A program made the position numbers and the translations under genes. A stretch of DNA of 64,000 nucleotides from Paragonimus westermani (lineage: Eukaryota; Platyhelminthes; Trematoda; Plagiorchiida; Troglotrematidae), in NCBI GenBank assembly GCA_008508345.1, contig QNGE01003069.1, positions 30,830 through 94,829 on the forward strand. The letters run 5' to 3'. The notes beneath the pieces were generated by a model. That model had not been told where the DNA came from. It did no database searches and saw only the letters and a program-made list of their open reading frames with translations. Shown piece by piece: positions 1 to 10,500 of the stretch (position 1 is its first letter; the number at the start of each line of letters is the position of its first letter).

Positions 1-985
1 CGCCAGATCTTCAGAATTCTTTTAATTGTGTCTGCCTACGCTCCAACTGACTACATCGACGTCACCGTCAAGGACGTCCTACACTGGTAATTTGTGACTG
101 TTTTTTGATTGCCGCATGACTCTGATCCAGTCATTTTGGCCAAGGATATGAATCGCTCTAATCAGCCGTTTCGGTGATACCAGTTTTGGTTTGAGTGGCA
201 GGTTAGAATTGACGTTGCATCGACAGGATACTGATGGGCGGCTGTTGGGACTGTATGCAGCGCACAAACTGGCTCACACTATTTTTAGATGTTGTACGCT
301 TCACTGTTATACTTAATGCCCTCAATCTCTCGATCATTCCTGGTGCCAGATATTCTGAATATCTGTTAACCATAAGCGACGTGGTTACATTAGGGCTTTC
401 GCATCTGAATTCATATCATGTGTTGGTAGGTTGTCGCTTTGGTCATATGATCACCGGGCGATAATTTCACCGTCCACAGCTGTTGAGAAACTTGTCAGGC
501 TGTTGGTCGAGCATAAATTTCAAACTAAAGTTGAATACAAGCTTAACGGTTCTATCCCCGAATTTACCATTTGTTTCTGGAATTAAATCTTACAGGCCAT
601 TCATGAAACAGACATTGTAACATGCCGCACAGTGATTCATGGCATCAGTGAACATTGGATTTCACGGAAACCCTCCAGGTTTTTAAGTATCAGAGCGAAC
701 GTTGTTCATGGCGACTCATGTGATAATATTAGGGGGAATATCGGATGAAGGCTGAGGTTCAGTCTGCTCGCAGATAGTGAGATATAGCTAACGGAAAGAA
801 GCTCAAGTGGAGGCCGCGTTTGCTTTAGGGAATAGTATCAAACCGTTCAAGTTGATACATCCTACTGCTTCGTGGCGTCCGTCTGTCAGTGAAGCTATCA
901 ACCTGGCAAACGACAGACAGCTTACTAAGTTCAGAAAGATGAGCAGAGCACATTTGAGGTCAATTTGGCTGACCTGGTGACTCTA
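1..985 (+). pseudogene. LINE endonuclease domain and connector (broken)
   Basis: From position 25 the frame reads IVSAYAPTD, the conserved strand near the middle of LINE apurinic/apyrimidinic endonucleases. Around 200-280 another frame reads LSGRLELTLHRQDTDGRLLG, matching the family's 'LGGR...TDNGDRLL' segment that precedes its catalytic His/Asp motifs. Around 650-690 EHWISRKPSRFLS and around 836-900 NSIKPFKLIHPTASWRPSVS match the connector between endonuclease and RT, which normally reads like 'GNSrKLFqLI..TG.rkp.VSE'. At least three frame changes separate these blocks. The N-terminal catalytic Asn and Glu motifs would lie to the left of the window. It cannot encode a working nuclease. Confidence 0.82.
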
Positions 986-1690
986 ATGCGCTAACTTTAC
1001 AACCGTGTAATCGTTGTAAACCCTGGACAAGATACACTGGTTCGTACACGGGAGAGTAATGCGATCGACAGAAATCAAACTGTTATTCTCGCAATAATTA
1101 ACACGGAAAATCTTGATCCAAAAAATAACGCAGCCATCCTCGTTAATTGCTTCCAAAACAAGCCAAAACATGGGTGCGAAAAGCTACTTTGTTCCGTCCC
1201 AACAACGTGTGCCACAAGGAGAAAATCGCGGGACAGTTATGTGGTGCATAGCGAACTGCAAACTAAAGAATCAGAAAATCGACCGGCAGACATCAAAAAA
1301 GTAGTTAAGGTCACTAAACCACCAATGAGCACAGTGGAACAGAGGCCGAACGGGTAAAATAGATAGCGAAGCTTACCTCTCGTCTGTTCACGAAATTTCC
1401 GCATACTCTGATTGGGTTGAATCGTTTTTTTCGGGGAAGGAGGCGGTTTTGAAAGGAAAATAAACGGAGTCCTTTAATGGTGTTATGGTGGTCATGTCGG
1501 CGGACTTGGCATTACTCACTAAATCCGAAGTCTGCTGTCGCACTTAGGCCGTGAAACTTATTACGACTGCTGATAACGGTGATCTCCTGCTGGAACATTC
1601 AAAGAAAATTTGGGGACGTTAATATAACCATCATTCAAGTGTCTCATGCTTGGTGACTGATCAAGAGCGTCCCCCTCCACCGGGATCACT
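985..1690. other. unrecognised stretch inside the RTE-like LINE
   Basis: Between the connector (ending near 985) and the first clear RT motif (near 1690) the expected 'W..ELP....P..YKSPGPDDLPPALFK' type segment is not readable on either strand. The stretch is longer than that segment needs, so it may hold a foreign insertion or simply be more decayed. I see no terminal repeats, target duplication or protein motif that would identify an insert. Confidence 0.4.
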
Positions 1691-3440
1691 CGATAATAGT
1701 TCCACATATTCAAGACAAGAGTCAGGGACGCTTGCGCAAATCTTAGAATAATCAGCTTGGTCCCGGTCGTGACCGGGATTCTGGATATCAGTGTAATTCG
1801 TCGACTCACTGCAGTTCGGAGGCAGAAAGTTGGGGAGAACCGGCAAGTGTTCGTTCTGGACGAGAATGTGTTGATCGGATTTTCTCGTTTCACCAGATTT
1901 TGCAGCAATGTCATAATTGCCGCCGTCCAACAGTTGTTTTCTGGACTGTGAGGATGCGTTCGAATCAGTGGAATGATGCAAACTTTTAGGGTCGTTTAAT
2001 AGTAAGGATGTGCCGACTACGTGTGTGTGTGTATACTTTCGACGCATTACTCGTACACTTCAGATCAGGTTTCAGCATCGGGGGTGGCGTACTTCATGGT
2101 GTATTGGGACCAAAAGTGAGTTAATCATGTTAGAAAATTATGTACAGTGATCCACGGTGGTTGTTCAAAACGAATTTCCCAACAGTAGTTTCGGTGTGGT
2201 TTGGGTAGGTTTTCGCCCGAACGACCGATAGATTTTGGTGAATCCGGTTCCCCTAGTGTGTAAAAATGAGTGTTACCGCAATTAGATTAACATGACAACG
2301 ACCAGCTGTGAACAGGAAGCAAGGTGGCTGAGGACGGAGTGATGTGTTGATTCGAACAGTTGTCAAGTGGTCTACAAGTACAGTAAACATCGTAGGTGTG
2401 GCATTAAGGTGTAGCGAGGGGCTAAACGAGTGACAAACTCAAAAAAACGGTACGATTCCACCATTTTCTGCTTGGTTTTCTGGTGGACTGATTAATGGAT
2501 GAGTGTCTGCGGCACTGGCTAGATGTCAAGGTGGAACTTCCATTGGCTAGAGGCCTGACCGCTCTTGACTGTGCCGACTGTGAGGCGTTTCTGTTTGACA
2601 ATTTTCTGGCGGCACGGGTAATGCTAGACGCTATTTCGTGCCATACCAATTCTTTCAGAATGCTGTTTGTTGTCTCAGATTGGAATGTGCACCTGAAAGA
2701 ATGTTGTGATCACAGGGATTTGACGTTGGACAATTGAGTTGTGGAGGTGCTTGATCGGTTTGCATACTTGGTAATTTGCATGTGCAATCCGGATTCATTG
2801 GGACTGAAAAAGATGCGCGTACTTGCAGAGCTGGAGTGGTATTCGTTTTTCTGGGACATCGTTTTCGACAGGGAGATCTATAACGCTCTGGAGCTTCAGG
2901 ATTGCGTGTGTAATGCGACTGTGAGTATTGTGTTACTTTACGGCTGTGGAACCCGGCCGATGAGGGTGAAGGAAGTTGGCGGCCCTTGGGCGTCTGACCA
3001 TCGATGTCCGCGTTTGATCGTTCGCATCGGGTGTGAATGACAGTTAATTAACGTTTTGGTTAAGAGGCGGGTGTTTGTTAATGGGTGCCATGTGAGTTGA
3101 TTCGTTCGATGTTTAGATAGGCAGATACGTAGAGGGTTATTTTGAGTACGAAGGATGTGCATTAATTGTGACAGATTGAGCACATTTTGTGGAGGCCGCA
3201 GCCGACTGGCGTGATGTGTGCGTTGCACCGGTGATGGCTACTCGTGAAGAAATGGAGCGGTTCTCCACGGGGTTGCTGATTGTGGGGTCAGATTCGTTTC
3301 CTGGACAGGACCCCTCTGTACTCACAGAGTCGGCAGGTGGAGGCTTCAGGTGAGATGGCGGATGATTGTACTCAGTTGCGTGATTGTCTCCGTAATTTGG
3401 CTGAGTTGTTTGCGGACCAGGTGTAAACTGGATGGGAACC
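1690..3440 (+). pseudogene. RTE-like reverse transcriptase and C-terminus (broken)
   Basis: Frame pieces in order: SLVPVVTGILDISVIRRLTA (about 1760-1820) and GRECVDRIFSFHQILQQCH (about 1857-1915) match the finger motifs 'GISLIPV..KIL' and 'GRGCIDQIFTLRQ'. FLDCEDAFESVE (about 1936-1972) is the 'FLD..AAFDSVD' catalytic motif A, Asp retained. HHFLLGFLVD (about 2458-2487) matches 'SPFLFNFVVD'. TALDCADCEAFL (near 2560-2600) occupies the 'LEYADDI' motif C, with YADD changed to CADC. VVEVLDRFAYL (near 2740), TVSIVLLYGCGTRPMRVKEV (near 2918) and SDHRCPRLIVRIG (about 2992-3035) match the conserved tail 'VLLYGCETWPLR...FDHRCLRSIARI'. MADDCTQLRDCLRNLAELFA (about 3356-3415) is the C-terminal end. Stops and frame shifts are frequent. 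Confidence 0.88.
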
Positions 3441-6290
3441 TTGAACTTCATAGGAAAGATATCTTACTGATGAGTCATCACTTTTACTTGTTATTGACAC
3501 TTATGTGCTCAAATTTTCTGGCCCCTGCTTCTGTGCTCCCATTTTTATTCTTCAGTGCAATGTGTTACCTTTAATCTTTTTATTGACTTCCGTTTTTACA
3601 GCATGTTGCTGTGTTCCTTTGTAATTTTTCCATACCCTCTGTTCCCTGATATTCTGGTACTGTGTTTGCTAATGAATGTGCTTTTTTCTTCGGCTTCAGT
3701 TTCCTCATCTTATTTATTTTAGCTCTCACATCCTCATGATTTTTTTCGATGTTTTCCATACGGTTCTGATCAGCTGCCATTTGTGGAAGCCTGAATCTTG
3801 GTAACCAGGTTGGCCGAATATCGTTTCACACTGGATTTTCACGAATTTTGTGAATTACGGGTATCATTCAATTGACGCTGTCAATCGTTAAGTACTAGGA
3901 AGTATGGATATCAGCACATGTGTTTATTACATACCGAAGTAATGACGATCGTTAAACTGCATTATAGGTTTAGCCAAAATAGTGGATGTCACAGCCCATT
4001 TTGATAATATTTGCTAATAGTTGACATCCGAGAATTTTCACTTTTACAGCGAGGAACACGTTAGCCACACAGTTAGTGCGTTTCTATTTTATTTTTCGAA
4101 ACTTTTCCACTTGTTCTCACGCTGATGTGGCGTTGGGAAACAATTCATTCTGTCTTGTTTTGTGTTTCTGATAAGATCAAAACGCTCTCCTTTCTAACTA
4201 ATGTCGTTAACATTTTGACATTTCCTGGCGCAGTGAACTTCACATTCAGCTTGGTTGTGGGGCATCGCAGCAGTAGCATTATGACACCGTGAAGAAATGA
4301 TCTTGTCCGTGATTGAAACAGGAAAAGCGAGCATCACGGCTGCCAATCACATTGACTGTCACTCGAGCCACACATTCAGTGGTATACTTTACATGCTTGT
4401 ATGTACAGTTAGGTGTCAAATAAATTATTTCAGTACCGTTGTTGTAGTTACTTTATGTTTCTTGCAAGTCTTATTCAAGTAATGTGGGCAGTCGATCAGT
4501 CAGAAGCTACACGGCTGACTACGTAGGAAATATAACGTCCTGATAAACCTGTAGGAACCTATGGGTACATCGTATTTGGTAGGGTTTTTACACATGACGC
4601 TGAATTATTACAAAGCCGCTGGTATACCAGCAACGGTTTTCATACAGAGAGTCGTTATTTTGCATAAATGTCTAAAAATATAGGACAAAAATGTGTGCTT
4701 TTCCTCATTTGAACCCGGGTAAGTCAACAGTCACAGTGAAAAGCGGAAATGGATACGAGATGGTTATCAGACCAATATGAGCAACAACAATCTGACTGAA
4801 ATTCCTGACAGTTACTACAGTGTATGCTTTGCACTCCTTAAAGAAAAATAATTTTCTCAAATACTATTCCATACTGACTCCGGAGCTCTTCTACACATTT
4901 TTCATCACGCTTTTAAAGGGGCATACTAAGGGTAAAGAAAACCTCCTCCACCACTCCACTCTGTCCTCATGATTAGTATCCATTGACTAGCACTTTCCGC
5001 TGATAGATTTCTTTATGTGAGTGCATGAACAGTTATATTTTACGTTGCTGTCAACAAAAGGCAGGTAACTTGACTTCATGTGATATTCCATAAAATCCGT
5101 GTGCGTTAAATGCTACTCACCAGTAAATTTATTGCATAAAATCAGTTGGTAGACAATAGGAATGTGGAGTAGCATATCAAGAGAAACAGAGTTGCGAAGT
5201 TGTTAAATAAAACGAAAGATAGTAACTGACCTACAGGTAGATTGTGTGGCTGCAAGGAAGCTGTCTTGATGATGACGTCTTACTCTCACTTGCAGCTCGG
5301 TTGTTTGTTTGCACGGTGTAGGCACCTTGATGTTGAATGTTAAAATATAGACGTAGTTATTTTTAGTAGTTCGGTTCCTTCCCGTCCCTTTCTTTTTTTC
5401 TTCTCTCTTTCTATATGGGGTTTGTTTTTTTCATTCATGGTTGTTTGGCAGTTAAGCATTAGTGTGAACCACTAATGTATTGCTGTCTATGATGACGATG
5501 ATGTATTTTCGAACAGAGCTTGAAGACGCCGGATATATGCCTTAGTCCGTGATACAATACGGCTAACAATACATCCACGTATACCTTGTGGTCATCATGG
5601 TGTGGCATTTGGCCGCTAGGTTCTCTGATGCCGCACTGATTCATACGGTATTCTGGTAAACCCCATGTGGTTAGGCATCGATTCATGTACAACCGGTGGC
5701 TCAACTATTTATTGACTGTATTTACCAACCTACCAATATGTAACTGCATCCTGGGCCATTGTATACTAGATAGTCAGTCTACTATAGTAGTTTATCTGCC
5801 TGACCGAATTTCGCAGGCTTTTCCAGCTAACTGTTTCATTGTTGATTCAGCGGCAAAAATATGCATAAGGGCAGATGGCACTGCTAAGCACACATGGGGA
5901 AATTAAAATTCACGATCTCATATCTCTCTGCTTCTACATGCGTGTAATTGTTCCAAATACCCATTGCTAAGTTTTGGATTTATAAACAGAGAAGTCGGGG
6001 AGGAAATTGCAAAAAGCGTCTTCCAAACACATTAAACTGCACGTTAGTATCTGCGGGTTTATGTATAACGTAGTTCCAAGTGTATTAATTTGAACAGTGA
6101 GATACACAGTTAGAATCATCCACTCTGGGTTAGCCTGTCACACTGACCGAAGCCAAAGGACGCCTGCGCTTATCCGTCAATGCAATTGGCTTGCGTTTCA
6201 CCAACTGCATTTCCAACCAAACACCACATATCCAGTGTAAACTCGAAGGAATAAGACCGGGAGGTGTGCCAGTGGGGCCTTTCTGTCCAG
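3441..6290. other. no gene recognised
   Basis: AT-leaning sequence with only chance-length reading frames. I see no motif, repeat array, tRNA or terminal repeat that I can support. A pyrimidine-rich patch lies near 5385-5415. The stretch just outside the LINE copy at 6130-6290 is open on both strands but matches nothing I know. Confidence 0.5.
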
Positions 6291-6291
6291 C

Positions 6292-6970
6292 CGGCCAATG
6301 CTGGTTAGCCGCATGGTTGGCTAGTAGGGAAAGGAAACTCGTCTCTCGGAAACTAAACCGAGAGAGACTGCAATAAAGAGATCTACAATAAGAAGAAAGA
6401 TTTCTGAAGTGTAATACAAAAAGCATTGCAGTATAAGAGTGCAGGTTAGTGCATCTCACAGAAGATAGAGATGAGAAGCCAAATTCTCACTGAACTATGG
6501 AAAGCCAGGCAGACCATTCATCATACAATGCACCAACAAAGCCGAAGAAAAGAATGGATAGACGACCATAGACACTTAAGTTTTGAAAAGAGGAGCGGAT
6601 TAATTGTTAACGACCAGGATGTTGCCGATGCAGTCACTAACAGAGGTATAATGGATACAGTAATATGAACTACCTGAGCCTAACGCACTCGTCGCCTCAT
6701 CGCCGACGGGGTACTATGAGTACGTTGGTGACCTACTAGCCCCAAACGGTCAGCGCATTCGCGGCCGCACACATCGCAACGCCATATAGTCACGTCACCG
6801 CGACCTATGGCACCGATGGTTCCTTTGTGTACCGCACGCTTTCGCTCGCGGCCGCTCAATAACTGGTCGTTGAACTTTCGGACGCCCGCCCAATCCGTAT
6901 TCCTCCAGGCCGTCCGGTTCAACGCCAAATCTTCCCAACATCTATAAGTCACACAATCACACAGAGAGAC
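6292..6970 (-). mobile_element. LINE 3' end with C2H2-finger tail, copy 1 (minus)
   Basis: Read on the minus strand this holds the end of a LINE ORF followed by about 370 bp of 3' region. The part from about 6818 down to 6292 is matched, strongly in the finger-coding part and at roughly 80% by eye in the 3' region, by 60074-60588 on the plus strand. The shared block ends at the same bases (CTAACCAGCATTGGCC) in both copies, after which the flanks differ, so that point is the probable 3' end. Upstream of the finger is a GT-rich stretch (about 6960-7120). No poly(A) tail is visible. Confidence 0.75.
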
Positions 6971-7126
6971 AGACACACAGACGGGAAAACTAACATAGAC
7001 ACACAAACAGACAGAATGAAAAATAGAGAAAAACATACAGAGAACCACTGGATCAGCCACAAGGCAACAATGCAAACAGCAACAATCATTTATACACACA
7101 CAAGCCCAAACAAAAATGTTTCTCAA
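6680..7126 (-). pseudogene. LINE C-terminal fragment with C2H2 zinc finger
   Basis: The reading frame ends in CDVCGRECADRLGLVGHQRTH, a C2H2 finger with exact Cys-x2-Cys-x12-His-x3-His spacing (about 6717-6780). Ahead of it CWEDLALNRTAWRN (about 6900-6942) matches the 'CWEDLA..R..WR' signature near the C-terminus of many animal LINE polyproteins, where a finger with a 'GLVGH.RT' core commonly follows. The N-terminal half of the frame is encoded by GT-rich DNA, is Cys/Val-rich, and is probably not protein. Known of the family: the finger is thought to help the polyprotein bind nucleic acid. The rest of the ORF is not detectable upstream, so this is a 5'-truncated copy. Confidence 0.72.
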
Positions 7127-7439
7127 CTACAAAGACTATTAACGATCGATGAACAAACAGAAAAAACATTGGAAATCGACCAGTAGGTGAGTGGAACTCA
7201 CTGGCGCATGAATAAATGAAGGTGAAATGCGTAGTTGCTTGTTTGTCGGCAAAATAAAAATGTGGCTGCGGTTTGCCATCAACGTTTCTAACCTTCGAAG
7301 TGATTTGCTTTGGATTTACTACTGATTGGTTATCAGTAACGCAAACAACTCTCAGAATTTTCAACTGTTTCTGTGCCCCCCTACCCTAGGAGGCCTACTC
7401 ATGGACTGGAGTTGAGGGTACGGCAATGCCTAGTCTGAC

Positions 7440-7575
7440 TTCAGAGGCGCAATGTTTAAAAAGTTGGCATTTCTGACACACTCTGACGGGGAAGAAACTC
7501 GAGTGTGTTTTTTCAAAAGGGGCTGACTGAAATGTTTATGCGAATAAGGAAGCTGAGATCATTCGTGAGTAACGT
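7440..7575 (+). repeat. short hammerhead-bearing repeat, degenerate member
   Basis: This stretch resembles 19440-19575 over about 130 bp. Both contain GAAACTCGAGT, followed by a T-rich spacer and GGCTGACTG, then a block ending in GTGAGT. Identity past the ribozyme core is roughly 75% by eye. In this copy the hammerhead core reads CTGACGG instead of CTGACGA, helix II is collapsed, and the cleavage-site base after ACTCGAGT is lost or is G. I regard it as a relic of a ribozyme. What larger element it belongs to cannot be seen. Confidence 0.55.
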
Positions 7576-10500
7576 GCAAATTAGACATAATGATGGGTCG
7601 GACCTGCTTGAATTTTATGGAGGCGCCTTGTCATGAGTATAGAATAAGAGTCGCTTTGTATAAGAACACACTCAACTGGATGATGACATGCGATCTATGG
7701 GCAGTTTTAGAGAAGGTCTAGGTGCTAAGGGTATTATGTACAAGAAGCGGTTGTTTGTAGTGATTGCATATCTTTTCAACTGCATCACTTGTAGGCTGAA
7801 TAGTGTTTGATTCCGTTTGACCTCTTTTTGGTATGTATACTGAAATTGCTTAACAGGATGGCAGATATTTTGCTACACAACAGGTTCGAAGTACATAAAT
7901 TTACACACTATTCCAACGAAACCGATATAAGCTATGTATATAACATCAATTTCATTGAAGTGGTGTATATATATATATCTATATACACGTAATTGTCGTC
8001 GGATACGTATATTTCAGTATCGGTGGACCTGTTTGACACGAGGCACCGGGTAACACCGGAATCGGTTTATCTACCACTTACCGTTAATCCTATTTTTTAC
8101 TGCAAAAGGTCAACTGCAGTATTCTGTTCACTGCAGATGAAATCGTAGTTCCATTGCTTAATCCAGACTACATGGCCAGAAGAACGTATTCTTTTTCTGG
8201 TAATGTTCCAGAGACGCGTAAACGTTTATCAAAATCAAACAGCAGTTGTAACACTCAGGTGATGTAAGCAGGTAGCCTGATGTTATTTGTATTTATGGAA
8301 CGGTGGCATATGGGGCGAAATAACCCAGGTTATTCACAATAACTGTGAAATTACTATACACACTGGCAGTATAACATGGTGTGATTTAACTTATTTAACA
8401 TTCTTTTGTTGTAGCCGTGAAAGACGTCTGAAGTTTGAAGTTGTCTATTGCATGATCTCTTATACAGTTTGTACACAAGCTTGGGACAACAAAAGCGTAC
8501 ACGCATTTGCATGGCTGACGTGTATCTGCGCATATTAGGCAGCAGTACAATGTCATCCGCCTTTGTGCAACGTACCCACACTGCTTACACACTACTTCAA
8601 TAGTCACTCCTGGTCCCTCCTGTTTATGACGTTGAAACCCATCCTTTAGTTTCAGAATGTACCCACTATACTACTCAAAAACGAAACTGAAATTTACACA
8701 ACACTATAATATTAAACGAAGGGATCGTCCACATCATAGACGGCTACAGATGAGAGTAATTTTGATATATTTTTGCTTTTAAAAAATTCACTGTAAAGGA
8801 TCGGAGTTACGGTTTTGGATTCACCCAACCAGGTACGTTAAAATCACACTTTGTCAAGTGATTCCGTTCCATCTTACTTTATCTTTATTTTCAAAGTCTT
8901 TGATACTGATTTGTAAGCTATTCAACACTTTACCTTGTGAAAGTAGTCACACAAGGGGGAACGAATTTATCGAGGTTTTTTATACTCTCTTCTTGTTATG
9001 GTTAAACGTATTTGCATTTTTCCTATGCTATTCTAAAAACTTTTAATGTGACCGTGGACAAATGACGGAAGGCCAAATACTGACCTGACAATATTTTGCA
9101 CATGGTTATGTTGTTTCCTTTTAACAACCTCTTTTGCGTTTTCAATGTTTCGTTATATTCAGTTGATTGCTGCTTCTCTTTTTCTGATACTTATCCAGCG
9201 AATATTATTGCGTCCTACTACCTGGAAGATCATTTTAAACTTACGTGTACGATCACGTGGTGATATGTTCACCGTCGTTTCAGTCATCCGGATGACTTCA
9301 TATTTTGACGCTTGTTCTCTCCACAGCATAACAACCGATTATCATTTGTTTTTAGGGTTTTGTGTACATGGTAGAAAAAACGGTGGGATGCTGCTTCAGC
9401 TTAGAGCGTAAGGAGTCTTAGTGACATTTTTCGTATTCACGTGGCAAAAAACGATGATTTTAATCTTTACATTTTGTTTGTTAGAAAGAATACTCGCAAC
9501 GAAAGGTGACTGATTTGGCCCACGCACATAGTCAAACCTTTACAGTTTATTCAGCTCACGTCATGACTGCCAGAAACAAACAAACGGGAACAGTTTGAGT
9601 TTACCTAGAATGGTCTTCTGAAATTTCCTCACACATTCGTGATGGTGAGCATATTTTGGATTTATTGCACGTTGTGTTGCTATTTGTAACACGCACATGA
9701 GAGCCACTTAGTAAAGAATTTAACTAGGACATGAGGAACGCGTATTTACTTCCCTTTCTGAACAATGCAGTAATCACCATGAACAACAACAATTCATGTT
9801 AATGGTGTTAGTTTTGCGGAGTGTAATTACGAAGTTATAAGAAGTAGCAGGAAGGAATTGAATAGGTTTTTTGCGTGACGCACGGCAGAAGTTTCAAACT
9901 TATTTGTTATGGAGGCATTGTTTCTCTACTTTATGTTTAGTAACTGAGAATTGGGCTTACCACACCCAGTTGTTGGTTTGTGTAATTTTAGAAGAAAGAG
10001 AGCTTCATCGGTCTAAACGTGAGAGTTGTCATTCTAACCGAAACGTAAACTTTGGCAACCAGTAGACAAAACGAATAATTTCTTTTAATTTCAGAAAGAG
10101 TAAGGCTACCAAACTGCTCCCATGTAAAAGCATGATACAAACGCAAGTTTTTGTACAGTGGGATTAAGTTTATCTCTAAAGGTAGAGGAAAAACCATTCG
10201 AGCTTCTCTATGTCATGAACTCGTCCGCATTTGGCATAAACTGTTGAATTCCGGTCTTGATAAAATCAATGGCCGGGTTCTGTATAAAGATTTTTGCGGT
10301 TTTATATATACAGTTTATCATGATAATTAACGTCTGTGTTGCAGTTCGAATACAAATTTGTATTGCTACTGAGGAGCATGCTTTTCTCACAATTCGACCA
10401 ATGTGGACCATGTGGTGTAATATTTGCAACGACACCTAGCACTGCAAACAGACGATGCTTCCGTAATCAATACCAGTTGTCTAACTAAGCGTTAATTCAT

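Larger units (their letters stand above)
1..3440 (+). mobile_element. RTE-like LINE, degenerate, 5' end outside window
   Basis: Pieces of one non-LTR retrotransposon polyprotein appear in the correct order on the plus strand: apurinic-type endonuclease (about 1-470), connector (about 470-985), reverse transcriptase (about 1690-2750) and the C-terminal 'LLYGC' region (about 2750-3440). Order and spacing fit a single RTE-like ORF of roughly 1000 codons, slightly stretched by 985-1690, where I cannot recognise element sequence. The reading frame changes repeatedly and stops occur throughout, so the copy is dead. Known of the family: the protein nicks target DNA with its endonuclease and primes reverse transcription there. 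The RTE label rests on motif wording that I recognise; a related LINE clade is possible. Confidence 0.88.

Noticed and set aside
3468..3490. CTGATGAGTC, the first half of a hammerhead core
   Set aside because: No GAAA follows at a usable distance and no helices form.
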